A stretch of 64,000 nt of DNA from Trichaptum fuscoviolaceum (Eukaryota; Basidiomycota; Agaricomycetes; Hymenochaetales; Trichaptaceae), in contig CAJSYZ010000004.1 of assembly GCA_910574455.1 (NCBI GenBank), positions 4,784,599 to 4,848,598 on the forward strand. Reading direction: 5' to 3'. The position numbers and the translations under genes were made by a program. Position 1 is the first letter of the stretch. Each line of letters opens with the position of its first letter. Below are positions 1-11,754 of the stretch, one piece after another. The notes below the pieces were generated by a model. That model did no database searches, had not been told where the DNA came from, and was given only the letters and a program-made list of their open reading frames with translations.

Positions 1-994
1 AGAGACAGACATGAGGAGTGCTCTTCGCGCACGAAAGCCTTTCACCTGAGGTGAGAGCAAGGGTAACGGATAGCACAAGAAGGAAGGCGGTGTACTTGGG
101 CGACTGGTCGCTCGTTTCTCCACTGCTCTTAGATGCAGGCCATTACCGCCTATGTCCTCAAGTTCAAGCTTGATTATTTAGCAGACAAAATATCCATAAA
201 AACGCACCCATCGAACCTTCGATGATGTCGATTCGTGAAGGCTGTTACGACTTCCCGAACTCCCTTCCCCGAACTCCTTTCCTCAGCCAACAATGTATCA
301 TTATCAAACCGCAATCTTCTGAATTAGATTCCTTCCTTCGCAAACGATATTTATGACAATCTAAACTTAAGAATATGTATGTTTCAGCATCTGAAAGTTT
401 ATGCAGACGTTCACAGAATATGGTGTTATATGATGTACTTCTTACCTATGCTTATTTGTTTAACCAATTTCATTCCCAGCATTAGATACACCTTGGCTCC
501 ATTCGAATCGTGTACGGGGAGGGAGCAGGATTCCGTGAATAATGTCCACCGAGTGATGGTCAAACTCAAGAGTGATGAGTTGGAAAGTTCAATTTGCAGA
601 GCGGTGCCGAGACGTTCCGCCCGGACGCGTCAAAACACGAAGTGTCACGAAACGTGATCGTGACCGCTGTTACGGCGGCAATCGTAGTTACTACTTTTTT
701 ATTTTTTTATGTGTAAAATTCTATTGCCCTCCTATTATATCTGACAACCCGAACTGAAGAAGAGAAATGAAATACAACAGTCAGTGCTCATGCGATGTAG
801 AAATATGCTATGTGTTGCACTGATAGAAAGAAAGTGAGAGACTGATGAAGTAAGTTAGCACAGCAAGGAACCACCATTGCGTCGACACAAAAACGCAAGG
901 AGGCTCGGACACAGCGAGATACGATGGAGATATAAGTTCACCTCCGAAGAAGAGTAGAGGTGCAGATAAAGGGAAGGATCGGGGATACAAGTGA
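1..994. other. Left-edge non-coding stretch
   Basis: No open frame here shows a recognisable domain or a convincing exon chain. It lies downstream of the minus-strand R3H-SUZ gene and probably carries that gene's 3' untranslated region and terminator. It is AT-rich around 660-760. Confidence 0.5.
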
Positions 995-3900
995 CTAGGA
1001 GGGAGCCCTAGTGTCAGCTTCGGCTGCGGGCACAGTCATATTCGGCGACCCAATTGAGTCGTGTGATACACCTTCTGCGCACCCACCCACTCTGACAGAG
1101 CCTGCAGCTTCCCTTTCACTACCAGTTGCCCCACTCTGAGTCTGCAGTTTCAGTGAAGAAACTCCATCGACCAGTATAGCGTTTGCAACTGCCTCGTTCC
1201 GTGCCATATCCTCTCCTCTCGCATTGCCATCGGTCAGTTGGCGACTATTGAAACTCTGGGATGAAGTGACTGATGGAGGCGACTGCTGGGACTGAGCCTG
1301 CGGTGAAGATTGTACTGCGCCTCGCTTTGCACCACCTTTTGGATTAAAAAGCTCCGTATTGGTTTTAGGCGGTGGCCGCTCGAATCCCCGCTCGTCCTCC
1401 TCAAGTCGATTTGGGTTCGCTAATACACCATGTGCGACTCCTGCTCCGTGGCTGAATAGCGCATTCCCCTGATTCGCATTACCCGCGTTTGGGGCAAGTA
1501 TAGATCGCGCAGTCAACTTCGGATTCGTCCAGGCGCCACCCACAGCAGGCCGCTTGTCCGTAGCTGATATGGAAGTTAGGGGAGGAAAGTCAGTCGGCTG
1601 CAGAAAAATTGGCGTTAATTGCTGCGGGGTGGACTGCTGCGGCTGGTTTTGCACTTGCACACCACTTGCAGCTCTGGTTGGTGACATGTTACGCGAGTTA
1701 TTGTTACTATCGTGCCTTGAGCGAGGGGGGTGTAGGGTCGGCTGTGCTTTGATGCCTGCCGCCCAGTCTGGTCTAGCGGGCAGAGGATGCATGGACGGCG
1801 CTGAAACATTAGACATGTACGTTCGGCGAGATGAAGATGAGTTCGTCGAAGATGACTGGATAAAAGGTTAGTCAGCAAGTAAATTTTCTTTCGAAAGTTC
1901 TGACTCACTGTAGTGGAGGCCACCTCATCACCAGGTGTCCTATTTCCATTACTTGAAGAGGATGCCCCAGACGCGCGCCTCATACTTGAACTTAGTCTTG
2001 GACCAACAACCTCCCCTCCAGGATTCATTCCACTAGCCGGCGGCACGTTATGATGCATCCCTAGTCCAGGCCCATAGCTCCAGGCACCTCGAGATGGAGG
2101 ATGCCCACCACCACGTCTTGGGTGACCATTACCGGACTGGAACTGGTTCTGATACTGATAACCATTTCCGCCTTGGTGGCTTCCATTGCTTCGTCTAGAC
2201 AGTGTAGGCGAGGGGCTATTCGTACCGCTGGACAAGCTGCTTGATGCGCCACTCGACACATTATGATCAGAAAGAGGACCATTCGTAGGCGGTAACTCAA
2301 TTGGGTAAATAGGTTGAGAATGGGGATGAACGATTGGCGTAGGGCCTTGCGGAGGAGGCTGATAGTATTGATGAGGTGGATATGCTCCATAGGGCATTCC
2401 TGGACCTGGCGGAGGTATGTAAGGAGGCAAATGCTGAGGTGGGTACTGCATTTGCGGAGTTCCACCTTGCGGCATCATGTGGAGGTGTGAGTTCGGTCCA
2501 GGGGAGGGAGTATGACCATCGGTAATTGGTAATTGAGGCCCGGGAAGAGGTGGGCCTGTCGGCCACATGTACGGAGCTTGATGCATGTAAGGGACGCTTT
2601 GCGAGGGGTGTTGGTGAGAATATCCATCCACTGGAACTGTCGCTGGGCTCGAAGGATCAGAAGATGCATGTTGCGGATGCTGAGGGTGAAGGTGAGGTGC
2701 ATAAGGATACGGTGTATAATATGGGTAAGGATACCCGACAGGCGGCTGTCCCTGAGGTTGATAATACACAGGATATGGAGACATGTAACCTGGCGGTACA
2801 GAGTATCGAGAGGCGTCGTATGGTGGCTGAGGATGTGAAAGCTCCGAGTTGGTGATGGAGGGGAAGTTGAAGGAGTTAGGAGAAGCCCTTCCAGATGCAA
2901 GGGCACTACCACTATGGCTATCGTATGCAGAGGTGCGCGAAGAATACGGACCAGCTGAGTTTGCCTCAGTTCTCCTAGGATCACCCGTAGCGGGCACTGA
3001 CCATTCACTCTCCGTAGGTACAGTGCTAACGTTGTCGTCATCCAAGTCATCGCCGTTACTTCCACCTGCACCGCCACTCTGAGAGCCAGAACCGGATGCA
3101 GACGCAAGACTCAGAGTAGACGACGAAGCACTCATGTCACGTTCGTTGCTCTTCGCTTTTTCTTCAAGGTCATGAAATATTCGTGCTCTAGCCTCCAAAT
3201 AAGCAGCTTCACGTTCGGCAAGCGAGCGCTTTTTGCTCGCTGTGCTCCTGCCACCCATACTGCCAGCTTCCGAAGGTTCACGGTCGGAAGCATCCGCATC
3301 CTCGCCCGCAACAGAGCCTGCCCTTGAAAGCGATGTCTTTTGTCGTCGACGGTCTTGATCTGCCCGCCGCATAATTTTAAACTGTGGGTGACTCGCCTGC
3401 TCATTTGGAACGAGCTCTGAGATTCGGCGCGAAGGCCTTCCAAGATCATTGTCAGTTGATACCCAGTGATGGCCCAAGTTGGCGAAAACTCACATTCTGC
3501 TCTCAACGGTTATTTGTACGGAGAAGCAACGACTAGATGGATCGCTCTCAGGCGTGAGCTTATAGTATGCTGCACAACGGTGAACTAGGAGTCGCTGATA
3601 CGAGTTTTCGGGTGATACAAGTGCTTTTGTTCGCAGACTGGGATGAACAAATCAGCTCATTAATCAGGCTATTGCAGTTTCCAAAGACGTTTATCAACAG
3701 CTACGCTTTGCACAGCACTTCTAATCCACAGTATACCACACAACCACTCTCGGATCACATAACCACTCGAACCCACACAAAACCACAGCTAACAGTTGCG
3801 CAAATGCACACACGGAAATTTCTCGGATACGAGGATAATTCAAGTAGTACTCACTGTCGTTCCCTTATCAGCCCTTCCATCTGTTCTCCCAGCTTCAACA

Positions 3901-4278
3901 CGAACAATCTATCCTTGCTTTTGAGTGCTTCAAGGATTTGCGGGTCCACTTCCGGAGTAGATGTGCCACTCGGGCTTGGTGCGTCGTCGGCCGGAGGAAG
4001 CATCACACCATCTAACAAGGTGCTAGACGGTTGTAAAAGCGATGTCTGGGAAGAAGAAGCTGTAGAGAGTGAGCTGTCCACGAGGCGGTCCGACAGCCCG
4101 TTTACGTTGCTGGACGCAGATGAGTTGGACGCAGTCATTTCCAGGTGCTGGGGCTCGCCCGGTGCCGCGCCAGCCAAACTTTCTTCTAATTAAATAATAA
4201 CAAAGGATGAACATGAGGCTAATTGCTTCCTTCAAGAGCTTGTAAAGTCAAGGTGCGGGGTCACATACCGAACGACAT
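995..4278 (-). CDS. R3H and SUZ domain RNA-binding protein
   Basis: Five exons, 4269-4278, 3855-4185, 3494-3637, 1909-3436 and 995-1855, join in frame to 957 aa. The first exon is only 10 nt (ATG TCG TTC G) with a GTATGT donor. An R3H domain lies at about residues 80-155, with the core SYQRLLVHRCAAYYKL holding the R..H signature that binds single-stranded nucleic acid. A SUZ domain follows at about 175-235 (KIMRRADQDRRRQK ... EREAAYLEARARIF). The rest is a long Pro/Tyr/Gln/Ser-rich low-complexity tail, as in Encore/ARPP21-type R3H-SUZ proteins. By family it is probably a cytoplasmic mRNA-binding regulator; its targets cannot be read from sequence. Ends and phases are well supported; the function is family-level only. 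Confidence 0.88.
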
Positions 4279-4842
4279 AATACAAGAAGCTCTGCGTCGC
4301 AATCTATGCTGTCTGCGCGAGACTTTGGGTTTGTTCTAAGGCAATTTGAAGGTTATTACAGTGTTCCCGACGTCGAAGTGGCCGCGCATTGGCGGGATAT
4401 TACGGCGACATTTAGGTCCTAGGGCAAGGTATAGTAGAGAGAGAACTCCAGCGACCAAGCGGGGCATGGACACAGCGCTTTGCACATATTTGTCCCTGAT
4501 TTCCATTTTAGGACACCAAAATGTTAATTTTCTGTATATGCAGATGGTTCTTGAAGTGCAGGGTGAACTTGAGTCATCTAATTCGACGACAGAAGAACTA
4601 ACGAAAACGCAGCGTTTCGCTTCGATATACGCAGCCTGAAATGCATACGATTGGGCAGTAATATGTACATGGTATCTACTCTGATGGTTCCGCAGTCTTC
4701 CACAGTACTTGAATTAGTCGTTATTGGCCAGACTTCTGCACTACTTGATAAATATTGAAGCTCAGGCTGCGGAAATAGTGAACCGATGGAGTCATCATGA
4801 GTGCGCAGACAACAAAAAACCCAGACTGGAGTCAGGCCACAC
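4279..4842. promoter_or_regulatory. Intergenic region, promoter side of the R3H-SUZ gene
   Basis: This lies between the start of the R3H-SUZ gene and the stop of the next gene on the same strand. It must hold the promoter of the former and the 3' end of the latter. I see no clear core promoter motif and no credible gene. Confidence 0.45.
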
Positions 4843-6829
4843 TCACCAAAACACGAAGACGAGGCCCCCATAGATTGCCAGAGCCAAGGCAGCCCGATTG
4901 AGGGTCCTACTCACACTTGCGTCATCCCTTGTCAGCTGAAGATAGATAAAATGAGCGCCTCGGGAACTACGGAAGTTGTTAATAAATCACCTTCCAGAAA
5001 AAGAGGCCCGGAAGAATAAAGGATATCGTTGTGGACCCGGTCGATCCTACGAAAGACAAGACTGTGATCCATTTGTAAGCCAAACGTGCACAGCACCGGA
5101 AATATGTATTCAATTTTACCAAGCTGCAGATCGCTTACGAAGTAAGCAATCGTAAATCCTGCTCCTATGATGCCTGCTGTTAGTAAAGTGTGCTTCAACG
5201 GGCTCATTTCGACAGGCGCGAATTCGTCTTCCGCGTCGGCATCGGTATCCTCGTCTTCGTCGCCGGGTTTGTGATGAATAAGATGCTCCCCGTCGTGGAA
5301 TACCTTATCGAGGCAGTTTCTGCAAGGGTGTACTTGTAACGGATAGGAGAAAAGGACAAGGATTACAATGGCAAGTTGTCCGATGGCAATGAATATCGAT
5401 GTCGAAGGATACATTGCAATTATATTCGCTCCAACCTGTCGAGTGTCAGTGACCAGGTAATAAGGGAAAAAAGCCCTGTCGATAATCACCTTCGAACCGA
5501 ACGTGAGGTATCCGAATACAGCGATAACTTCATAAGTGAGTGTCGCGGAGCCGATGGCAGTGCCGATCACAATGTTCATACGCTTCTGGTTGTTTGAGCC
5601 GAGCTCGTTATAAATAGGGAAAAGCTATGCCAGCGTCAGTTTGTCCTACAATGCGCGATGTCGACGCACGCTTACATTCTGGGCACACGTAAAGGCGAAC
5701 ACCTGGACTGGGAAAGTTGAGACAAAGTTCGGAGTGAAGTGAATTAGGCTGATATCGCCGGGAGGTTCAATCCCCTGAGGTGGACTGAAGTAGCACACTA
5801 TGACAATGAGGACTAGATAGGCTATAGTTCAATGGATCTGGTATTAGCACTGCTGAGAAACCTTTGGTATGCAATTTTAGGCAACTCACCGACCGAGAAC
5901 AATGCCACATAGCTCGTATGCCTCAAACTATCAAGCCTTCGCAAGAAGCACAGAGGAATAAGAACAGCCATGAATAATGTGATCCAAATCCGACCAGAAA
6001 CTGCCCAAGCCGGAGGTTCCGTGTCTGGTGAAGTTAAATCGTGGTATAAGGACTGGACGACGTTCGGCATCAAATCTTTGATAATAATCAAGTAACTTTA
6101 ATGGCAATCTTATGAGACTGCATATCTCTCTCTGGAGAAACAAGTCGTAGAGCTAACCTTATTGAGACACCAAAGCATTTCGTGGCAATCGCAGCATCAA
6201 AGAATACCGCAGCGTTCGGGAACGTGAGTTTTGCTACGGCGAAGAAGCTTGAACGGCGATGTGGTGTATATGTCGCGCAGCGCGATAGCAAGTACAGGCC
6301 AAACGCAGCAACAGATCCGGAGAATACACACGTCAGCATTCCAGGTAGGATGCCTGCCGATGCCAAAGCCTAACGTGCCAACGGATACAACCGTTAGGTT
6401 CTCTAAAAATCGATGTACCAGGATGCCTTACAAGAGGAAACGTCAACATGCCTAGTAATTTATCAGACCTTTGGCCTTTGAGTAATTAACTGTCAACACA
6501 CCACTTCCAATGATAGTATTTGCAAGGTTGCCCACACTGCTCGTCAAGCTTGCCGGACCATCTGGCTTTGTCGAGATGCCCTTCGCTGTTGATCCAGAGC
6601 CCAATAGAGCACTAGTTTCTCCACCCTGTGTAAAATCAACGATTTCTTCCTGTCCTCGTGCCCCATCGTTGTCCTCTGCGATACCATATGTCTGAACCAT
6701 TTCGTAGTCCGCCCCGGGGCTTTCTGGTTCAAACCTGTCTATACGGGGTCTTGTGAAGAGACCACGAATGAAAGATGCCAGTGCAACAGTTCTAGAGAAT
6801 ACGTTAGATGTGCTTCGTGTCCATACCAC
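4843..6829 (-). CDS. Amino acid transporter, AVT/AAAP family (vacuolar type)
   Basis: Nine exons join in frame: 6502-6829, 6432-6451 (a 20-nt micro-exon), 6158-6369, 5890-6095, 5676-5821, 5490-5624, 5120-5435, 4991-5061 and 4843-4935, about 508 codons. After an acidic N-terminal tail the AAAP transporter core begins with IIGSGMLTFPLALASAGILP, whose central residues come from the micro-exon. It continues through about 11 membrane helices, for example KCFGVSISYLIIIKDLMP and YEVIAVFGYLTFGSK. The family (yeast Avt5/6/7) moves neutral or basic amino acids across the vacuolar membrane. The start is unresolved: the open frame reaches 6829 without an ATG, so either a further 5' exon exists or translation begins at the in-frame ATG at 6698-6700. 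The substrate is not predictable. Confidence 0.85.
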
Positions 6830-7295
6830 TTTCTTTCCTACTCACTGTTACAAGGCAAGAGTGCAGATACACACGAGTCAACGCGAAGCGAGCGCATGGG
6901 ACAAGCGAGCATGAGACGTCCGAGACGACCGAATCTTACAACTTGAAGTCAGCGTGGGAACTAGTACTGAACCTCTAGTATTGCAATGAACGGATATCAT
7001 TTTCTCTCAGCATACAGTAATCAGGACTTTCGTGAAGAGTAACCAAATAGAACAGAGGATCCCGAGAAGAGGAGGGTAGGGATTGAGGTACAATGTTGCT
7101 CATCACTTACACTATAGTAGCCAGAGTAGACAAGTGCGCGTGGCTCAACCAACGTGTTTAATCTCAGAACTTAGAACTACTAGGAGCAGCACAACCACGG
7201 CGTTAGTATTTAACAGTTATTAGTACTGAAAGAGTAGTAGAGTTGGGAGCATCCACCAAACCTTACATGAAGAAAATACATAGTTTCCGGGAAAG
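6830..7295. other. Intergenic region
   Basis: No supported gene. It probably contains the 5' end of the transporter gene (a missing first exon is possible near 6850-6910) and the 3' end of the next minus-strand gene. Confidence 0.4.
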
Positions 7296-8695
7296 CTATA
7301 ACTTGAGATGCAAAGGTCGACCGCGATAATGAACTATATTGACATAATCTTCTCCAACTTGAAAGTATGGTCCGTACGGTCCAGGATATTCCGGAGAGAT
7401 CAAGTCGAGAAGTGGAGCCATGCGTTCCATATCGCGAGGTGTACGACACATTGAGATCTTTGGATGAGGGTAGTGAACGAGGTAGGCTTTGCTGAACATT
7501 CTTTGAGGGAGAATCTTAAGAAATGTAACATACCGTAGACGTACTGATATTTTGCGCATAAAAATTTCTCTAGTAATAGCTCGTTTGTCTGAGACCAGCG
7601 TTCTAGACAACGTGTGTCAGTTGCACTTCTCCGATTTGCCGCGATTGGTTAACGTGTCAAGTTGATACAGACCTTCATAAAAGCTATTGCTCGGTGTACG
7701 TTCATAACGAGGTCTTGGTGATAGTCTTAGGCTTTGTAATATCTTCCTATCTTCACGGCAGGAATCTTGGAAATCTTTTAGCATGCCTCTCATATTCACA
7801 TCCATTGCCTGAAGTTTTCCATCGATACGCCTCTCGACTAGCAATAGTCATATCAGAACGTGATAGCTTGACAAGCAAATAAACTCAACTTACCTTCTTC
7901 AATTCTCTGCAATGTGCGTTCCAGAGACTGCACTGTCTGCGAATTAACCTCCGATGTCATCTGCGAGAGACTTTCCTTATTCTCTAGTAGAGTTTGATAA
8001 ATTTTATTATGATCTTCTTTATTTCCTTGAACTTCGTCATGTGTCTGCACCGCCAACTCCACCTGTGATGTCCAATATTTTAGATCCAAGGAACTCTCAA
8101 CAAGAAAAGGGAGAAAAGCGCACTGTTAACAGTTTCCAGAGTGAGTCTAACTTGCATTCGTAATCTTTCCAGACGGAGACTTCTGTTGAACTCGTAATAA
8201 GTTTCTGGAGGGCATGTTTCTTCCTTTTTTCTTCAAGATGGTGGTGTATGTCCGTGAGCAGCCTGAAAATATTTGTCACCAAAAGTATGAAATGACGGGA
8301 GATAATATATTGATCTATACATATGGATATTTTCCCCAGTAACAGACGTTAAACCTGCTTTTCCGGCGCCACTTTTCAAGACGTCGAGTATATCTTTGAT
8401 TTTCTTGCATAAATCGTGCGCCATTTTATTAGCACCCTGTATCTCCTTTAAACGTGTTATTAAACTCCAGACAATTTAGTTTGTTGCTTACCTTGATTAT
8501 GCGAATAATAGTGAGGCCCAGATTGACGATTGCCTGAACCTGGTATCCGACAATAGGAACTAGACCTGCAAGCTCATGAATGGCCTCCAAAGGGAGCGTG
8601 GCGAGATCGGCGAAGGACGTAGTAACTTTCTCTGTGCGGGAAGGAGGACGATCGAAAGCAAGGTCTTTTCGTTGATATTCAAGCAGGGTAGTCAT
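7296..8695 (-). CDS. MLKL-NTD/HeLo-like helical-bundle protein, no effector domain seen
   Basis: The ATG at 8693-8695 opens a first exon (8492-8695) joined in frame to exons covering about 8340-8439, 8133-8274, 7893-8067 and 7640-7845. The N-terminal 200 or so residues are helical with a hydrophobic pair (TLPLEAIHELAGLVPIVGYQ, then a helix ending TIIRIIKGANKMA). They resemble the MLKL_NTD/adaptor-like four-helix domains common in Agaricomycetes, often fused to kinases or NLR/TPR modules. A coiled-coil follows (SLERTLQRIEEG). I see no kinase, NACHT or TPR domain, so it looks like a stand-alone helical-bundle protein. The 3' end is uncertain: the frame can stop near 7618 or, with a further intron, at about 7296. 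The domain call rests on pattern resemblance, not on a search. Confidence 0.55.
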
Positions 8696-9728
8696 CGATA
8701 GAAAGATGATGGAGCTACGAGGAACTAGGGTATATGAGACAGTGTATATATACGCAATGAGATCGCTCCATACTTGTATTGTTATCCTCTTGCATGCACA
8801 ACCTGTGCATGCGGCCAATGAATCAGATGTAGACGCACCCGAACTTCCTTACTCATATTCAACTTATCGGCGGCGACAAAGGGCGACGAACGTTCTTGAG
8901 CTTGCACTAGCTGAAAGTATGACAGTGAGTAAACTCCGAAACAAGCTGAAAGCCTGAGTCGCCAGGGCGTAAGTGTGGACGTCCTGCATGAGGCTACTAC
9001 CTTAAAAAGGTCATGGAGGCGAAGATAGTACTTTTGACGTTGGGTGCGGCTTGTTAAACACATTTAGCCAGAGAGCATGTAGTCCACAAACACAAGATTC
9101 GAGGACCTTAATCTGCAAGGGAATCTGCAACATCGAAGTTGAAGTTAAAAAGTTAACAACAGCCGCAAGCGCCGAAGAATCCCCGCCGGAGTTCGAACTC
9201 CGAATTAGGCACTTACGCCTTCAAGTTGACCCAAAGTTGATGCGACAACACAATAGGAAGCGCCGAAACACTGGCAACCAACATACTTATGAGAGTAAGT
9301 GAGAGGAAAGTATGAATAATCAATCCTTCGGAGAAGTCAAGTTGATGATTGAATATTTTGATATCGAGCTGGAAAAGACCAAGCTCTCGATTTGTGCAAT
9401 CTGTAAACTGAGTTCAAAAGCACAATACTGTAGTACCATCTCCGTTTGACTCACCATTGTAAGCCCTTTGAGTACAGTAGCTCTTCATGCTCACCTTTCT
9501 CAAAATTTGGCTTAGTTCTCCATGTACTTATACTATGCAAATGTCCGAGTCAGTCACTGAGTCCAACCGGTGCCAGTGGTGGACCAACTAGTACATGATT
9601 CCATAAAAGGAAGGTATCCAAACAGGACCAAAATGAATACGCGTCGCATTACGCGTGTCGTGCAGGCTGAAGCAATTGCACTTTAGCTGTGACGGCCCTC
9701 TGCTCAACGACACTACTCTATTGCAGCA
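8696..9728. other. Intergenic region between divergent genes
   Basis: This separates the starts of the minus-strand helical-bundle gene and the plus-strand Rpt4 gene, so both promoters lie here. Short open frames show no domain or exon structure that I trust. Confidence 0.45.
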
Positions 9729-11371
9729 ATGGAAAATCAGGCTTCGACATCGTCTGGCGATATTGATCAACGGAGACGAGATGCACTCATAGGATATCGT
9801 AACGTAAGTTCTCGTGAATTACATGGTCTTTATGTTAACATTTACTGGTTTGCAGAAAATGCGGGATCATGTAGATATGAGCGAAAATCTGAAGAAATGT
9901 GAGCCTCCTCTCCGTAGGGCTGGTTTTAGCAATGCTAACACCTGTACAGTGAGGTTTTCCATAAAGGACTTAGAAAGAGACTTCGCAAGGACGGAGGATG
10001 ATATCAAAGCCGTGCAGTCCGTTGGACAGATTATTGGAGAAGTAATGAAACAACTAGATGATGAAAGATGTGCGTATCTCATGCTCGAGGATTTCTTGCA
10101 TTCTATAACATGCAATTTTCAGTTATTGTGAAGGCATCTTCAGGACCTCGTTATGTCGTTTCATACCGACCAGCACTCCCGGCAGAGAAGCTAAAGACGG
10201 GAACCCGTGTTAGCTTGGACATGACTACTCTTACTATCATGCGTATATTACCACGAGAAGTCGATCCGCTTGTGTACAAGATGAGTTTGGAGGACCCGGG
10301 AGGAGCGACCTTTGCTGGAATCGGTGGTTTAGGCGAGCAGGTCAGGGAGTTACGAGAGGTATGTCCTACTTATATTGCACAAAGAGACAGAAGCACTGAT
10401 CGGCACTCAGGTTATCGAGCTGCCCCTAATGAACCCAGAGCTCTTCCTCCGCGTGGGCATCAAACCTCCCAAAGGTGTCCTTTTGTACGGGCCCCCTGGA
10501 ACAGGAAAGACTTTACTAGCAAGAGCGGTCGCCGCAACACTGAACACAAACTTCCTCAAAGTCGTTTCATCAGCAATCGTCGACAAGTACATCGGCGAGT
10601 CGGCGCGTGTGATCCGCGAGATGTTTGGTTATGCAAAAGACCACGAGCCATGTATCATCTTCATGGACGAAATTGACGCTATCGGTGGCAGGCGGTTCTC
10701 TGAGGGCACGAGCGCGGATCGTGAAATTCAGCGGACTTTAATGGAGGTGAGATTACTGACTAGCTAAAGCAGAAAGCGAATGTCGGTACTGACGTATATC
10801 TCAATTTAGCTTCTAAACCAGATGGATGGTTTCGATACCCTCGGCCGGACGAAGCTGATCATGGCCACGAACCGACCGGATACTCTTGATCCTGCCCTCT
10901 TACGACCAGGTCGTCTAGATCGCAAAATTGAGATCCCTCTACCCAACGAGCAAGGTCGTCTAGAAATTCTGAAGATTCATGCTGGTCCAGTTAACAAGGG
11001 TAAAGAAATCGATTACGAAGCGATTGTGAAGGTATGCTTGGTTCACTCTGCGATTTCAATATAAAGTAGTAATGTCTGGTTGAAGCTTTCGGACGGCTTC
11101 AACGGTGCGGATCTCCGCAATGTTGTCACCGAAGCAGGCATGTTTGCTATTCGGGAGGACCGGTACGCCATTTCCACTGAGCCTTGTGTATTTTGACCAT
11201 GCTCACCTAAATGCGTCGTTAGGGAATTCATCATTCAAGACGACCTCACAAAAGCTGCACGGAAGGTCGGAGAGTCGAAGAAGCACGAATGTAAGTTGCA
11301 TATATATATATATCTCATCTAACCCACTCTAACTATCTTCCTATGCAGCGAAACTGGAATACTCTGCCTAG
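9729..11371 (+). CDS. RPT4: 26S proteasome regulatory subunit Rpt4 (PSMC6), AAA ATPase
   Basis: Nine exons, 9729-9803, 9856-9898, 9950-10069, 10123-10358, 10411-10746, 10810-11031, 11086-11162, 11223-11290 and 11349-11371, sum to 1200 nt and encode 399 aa, the usual length. An N-terminal coiled-coil is followed by the OB region, then the AAA domain: Walker A GPPGTGKT, Walker [14 protein letters not shown], and the second region with [18 protein letters not shown] and the arginine finger. The segments [16 protein letters not shown] and [12 protein letters not shown] are Rpt4-specific. It is one of six ATPases of the 19S base that unfold ubiquitinated substrates and thread them into the 20S core. 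It converges on the Rom2-like gene with 383 bp between stops. The gene looks intact. Confidence 0.97.
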
Positions 11372-11754
11372 TTTTATCCTTCTGTCCCGTCTTTGTATTA
11401 TACACTTTCCGAATATCTATTATAATTGCTCGAACTGTGACGCTGAATTAACCTTGGCACCCACTGCCACAAGACGAATTCTCGGTCATGAGCTACAGTT
11501 GCTCCTGTTATATTTATCGTGAAACTAATGCATCAGTTACTTTACAATACAGATGGATGCCGGTTATTATGACATGCTTCGATATATACGCAACAACGGT
11601 GAATGAAAGAACGAATACAATGAGCTAAAGATTAGACACTAAAGAGGTGTGCTACCCAAACAACAAGCAAAAACACCCAGGATAGTGAAACAGGGGGGGA
11701 AATGGGGTAGAGTAGGCGAAAAAAAAGCATTCCATGCAGTAGGGCAATAGAAGA
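11372..11754. other. Convergent intergenic region
   Basis: It lies between the stops of Rpt4 (plus) and the Rho exchange factor (minus), so it holds both 3' untranslated regions. It is AT-rich, with nothing else recognisable. Confidence 0.5.

Noticed and set aside
9189..9210. CCGGAGTTCGAACTCCG looks like a tRNA T-arm/B-box
   Set aside because: It is a perfect palindrome with a loop too short for a T-arm, and no A-box, acceptor stem or anticodon arm fits around it.
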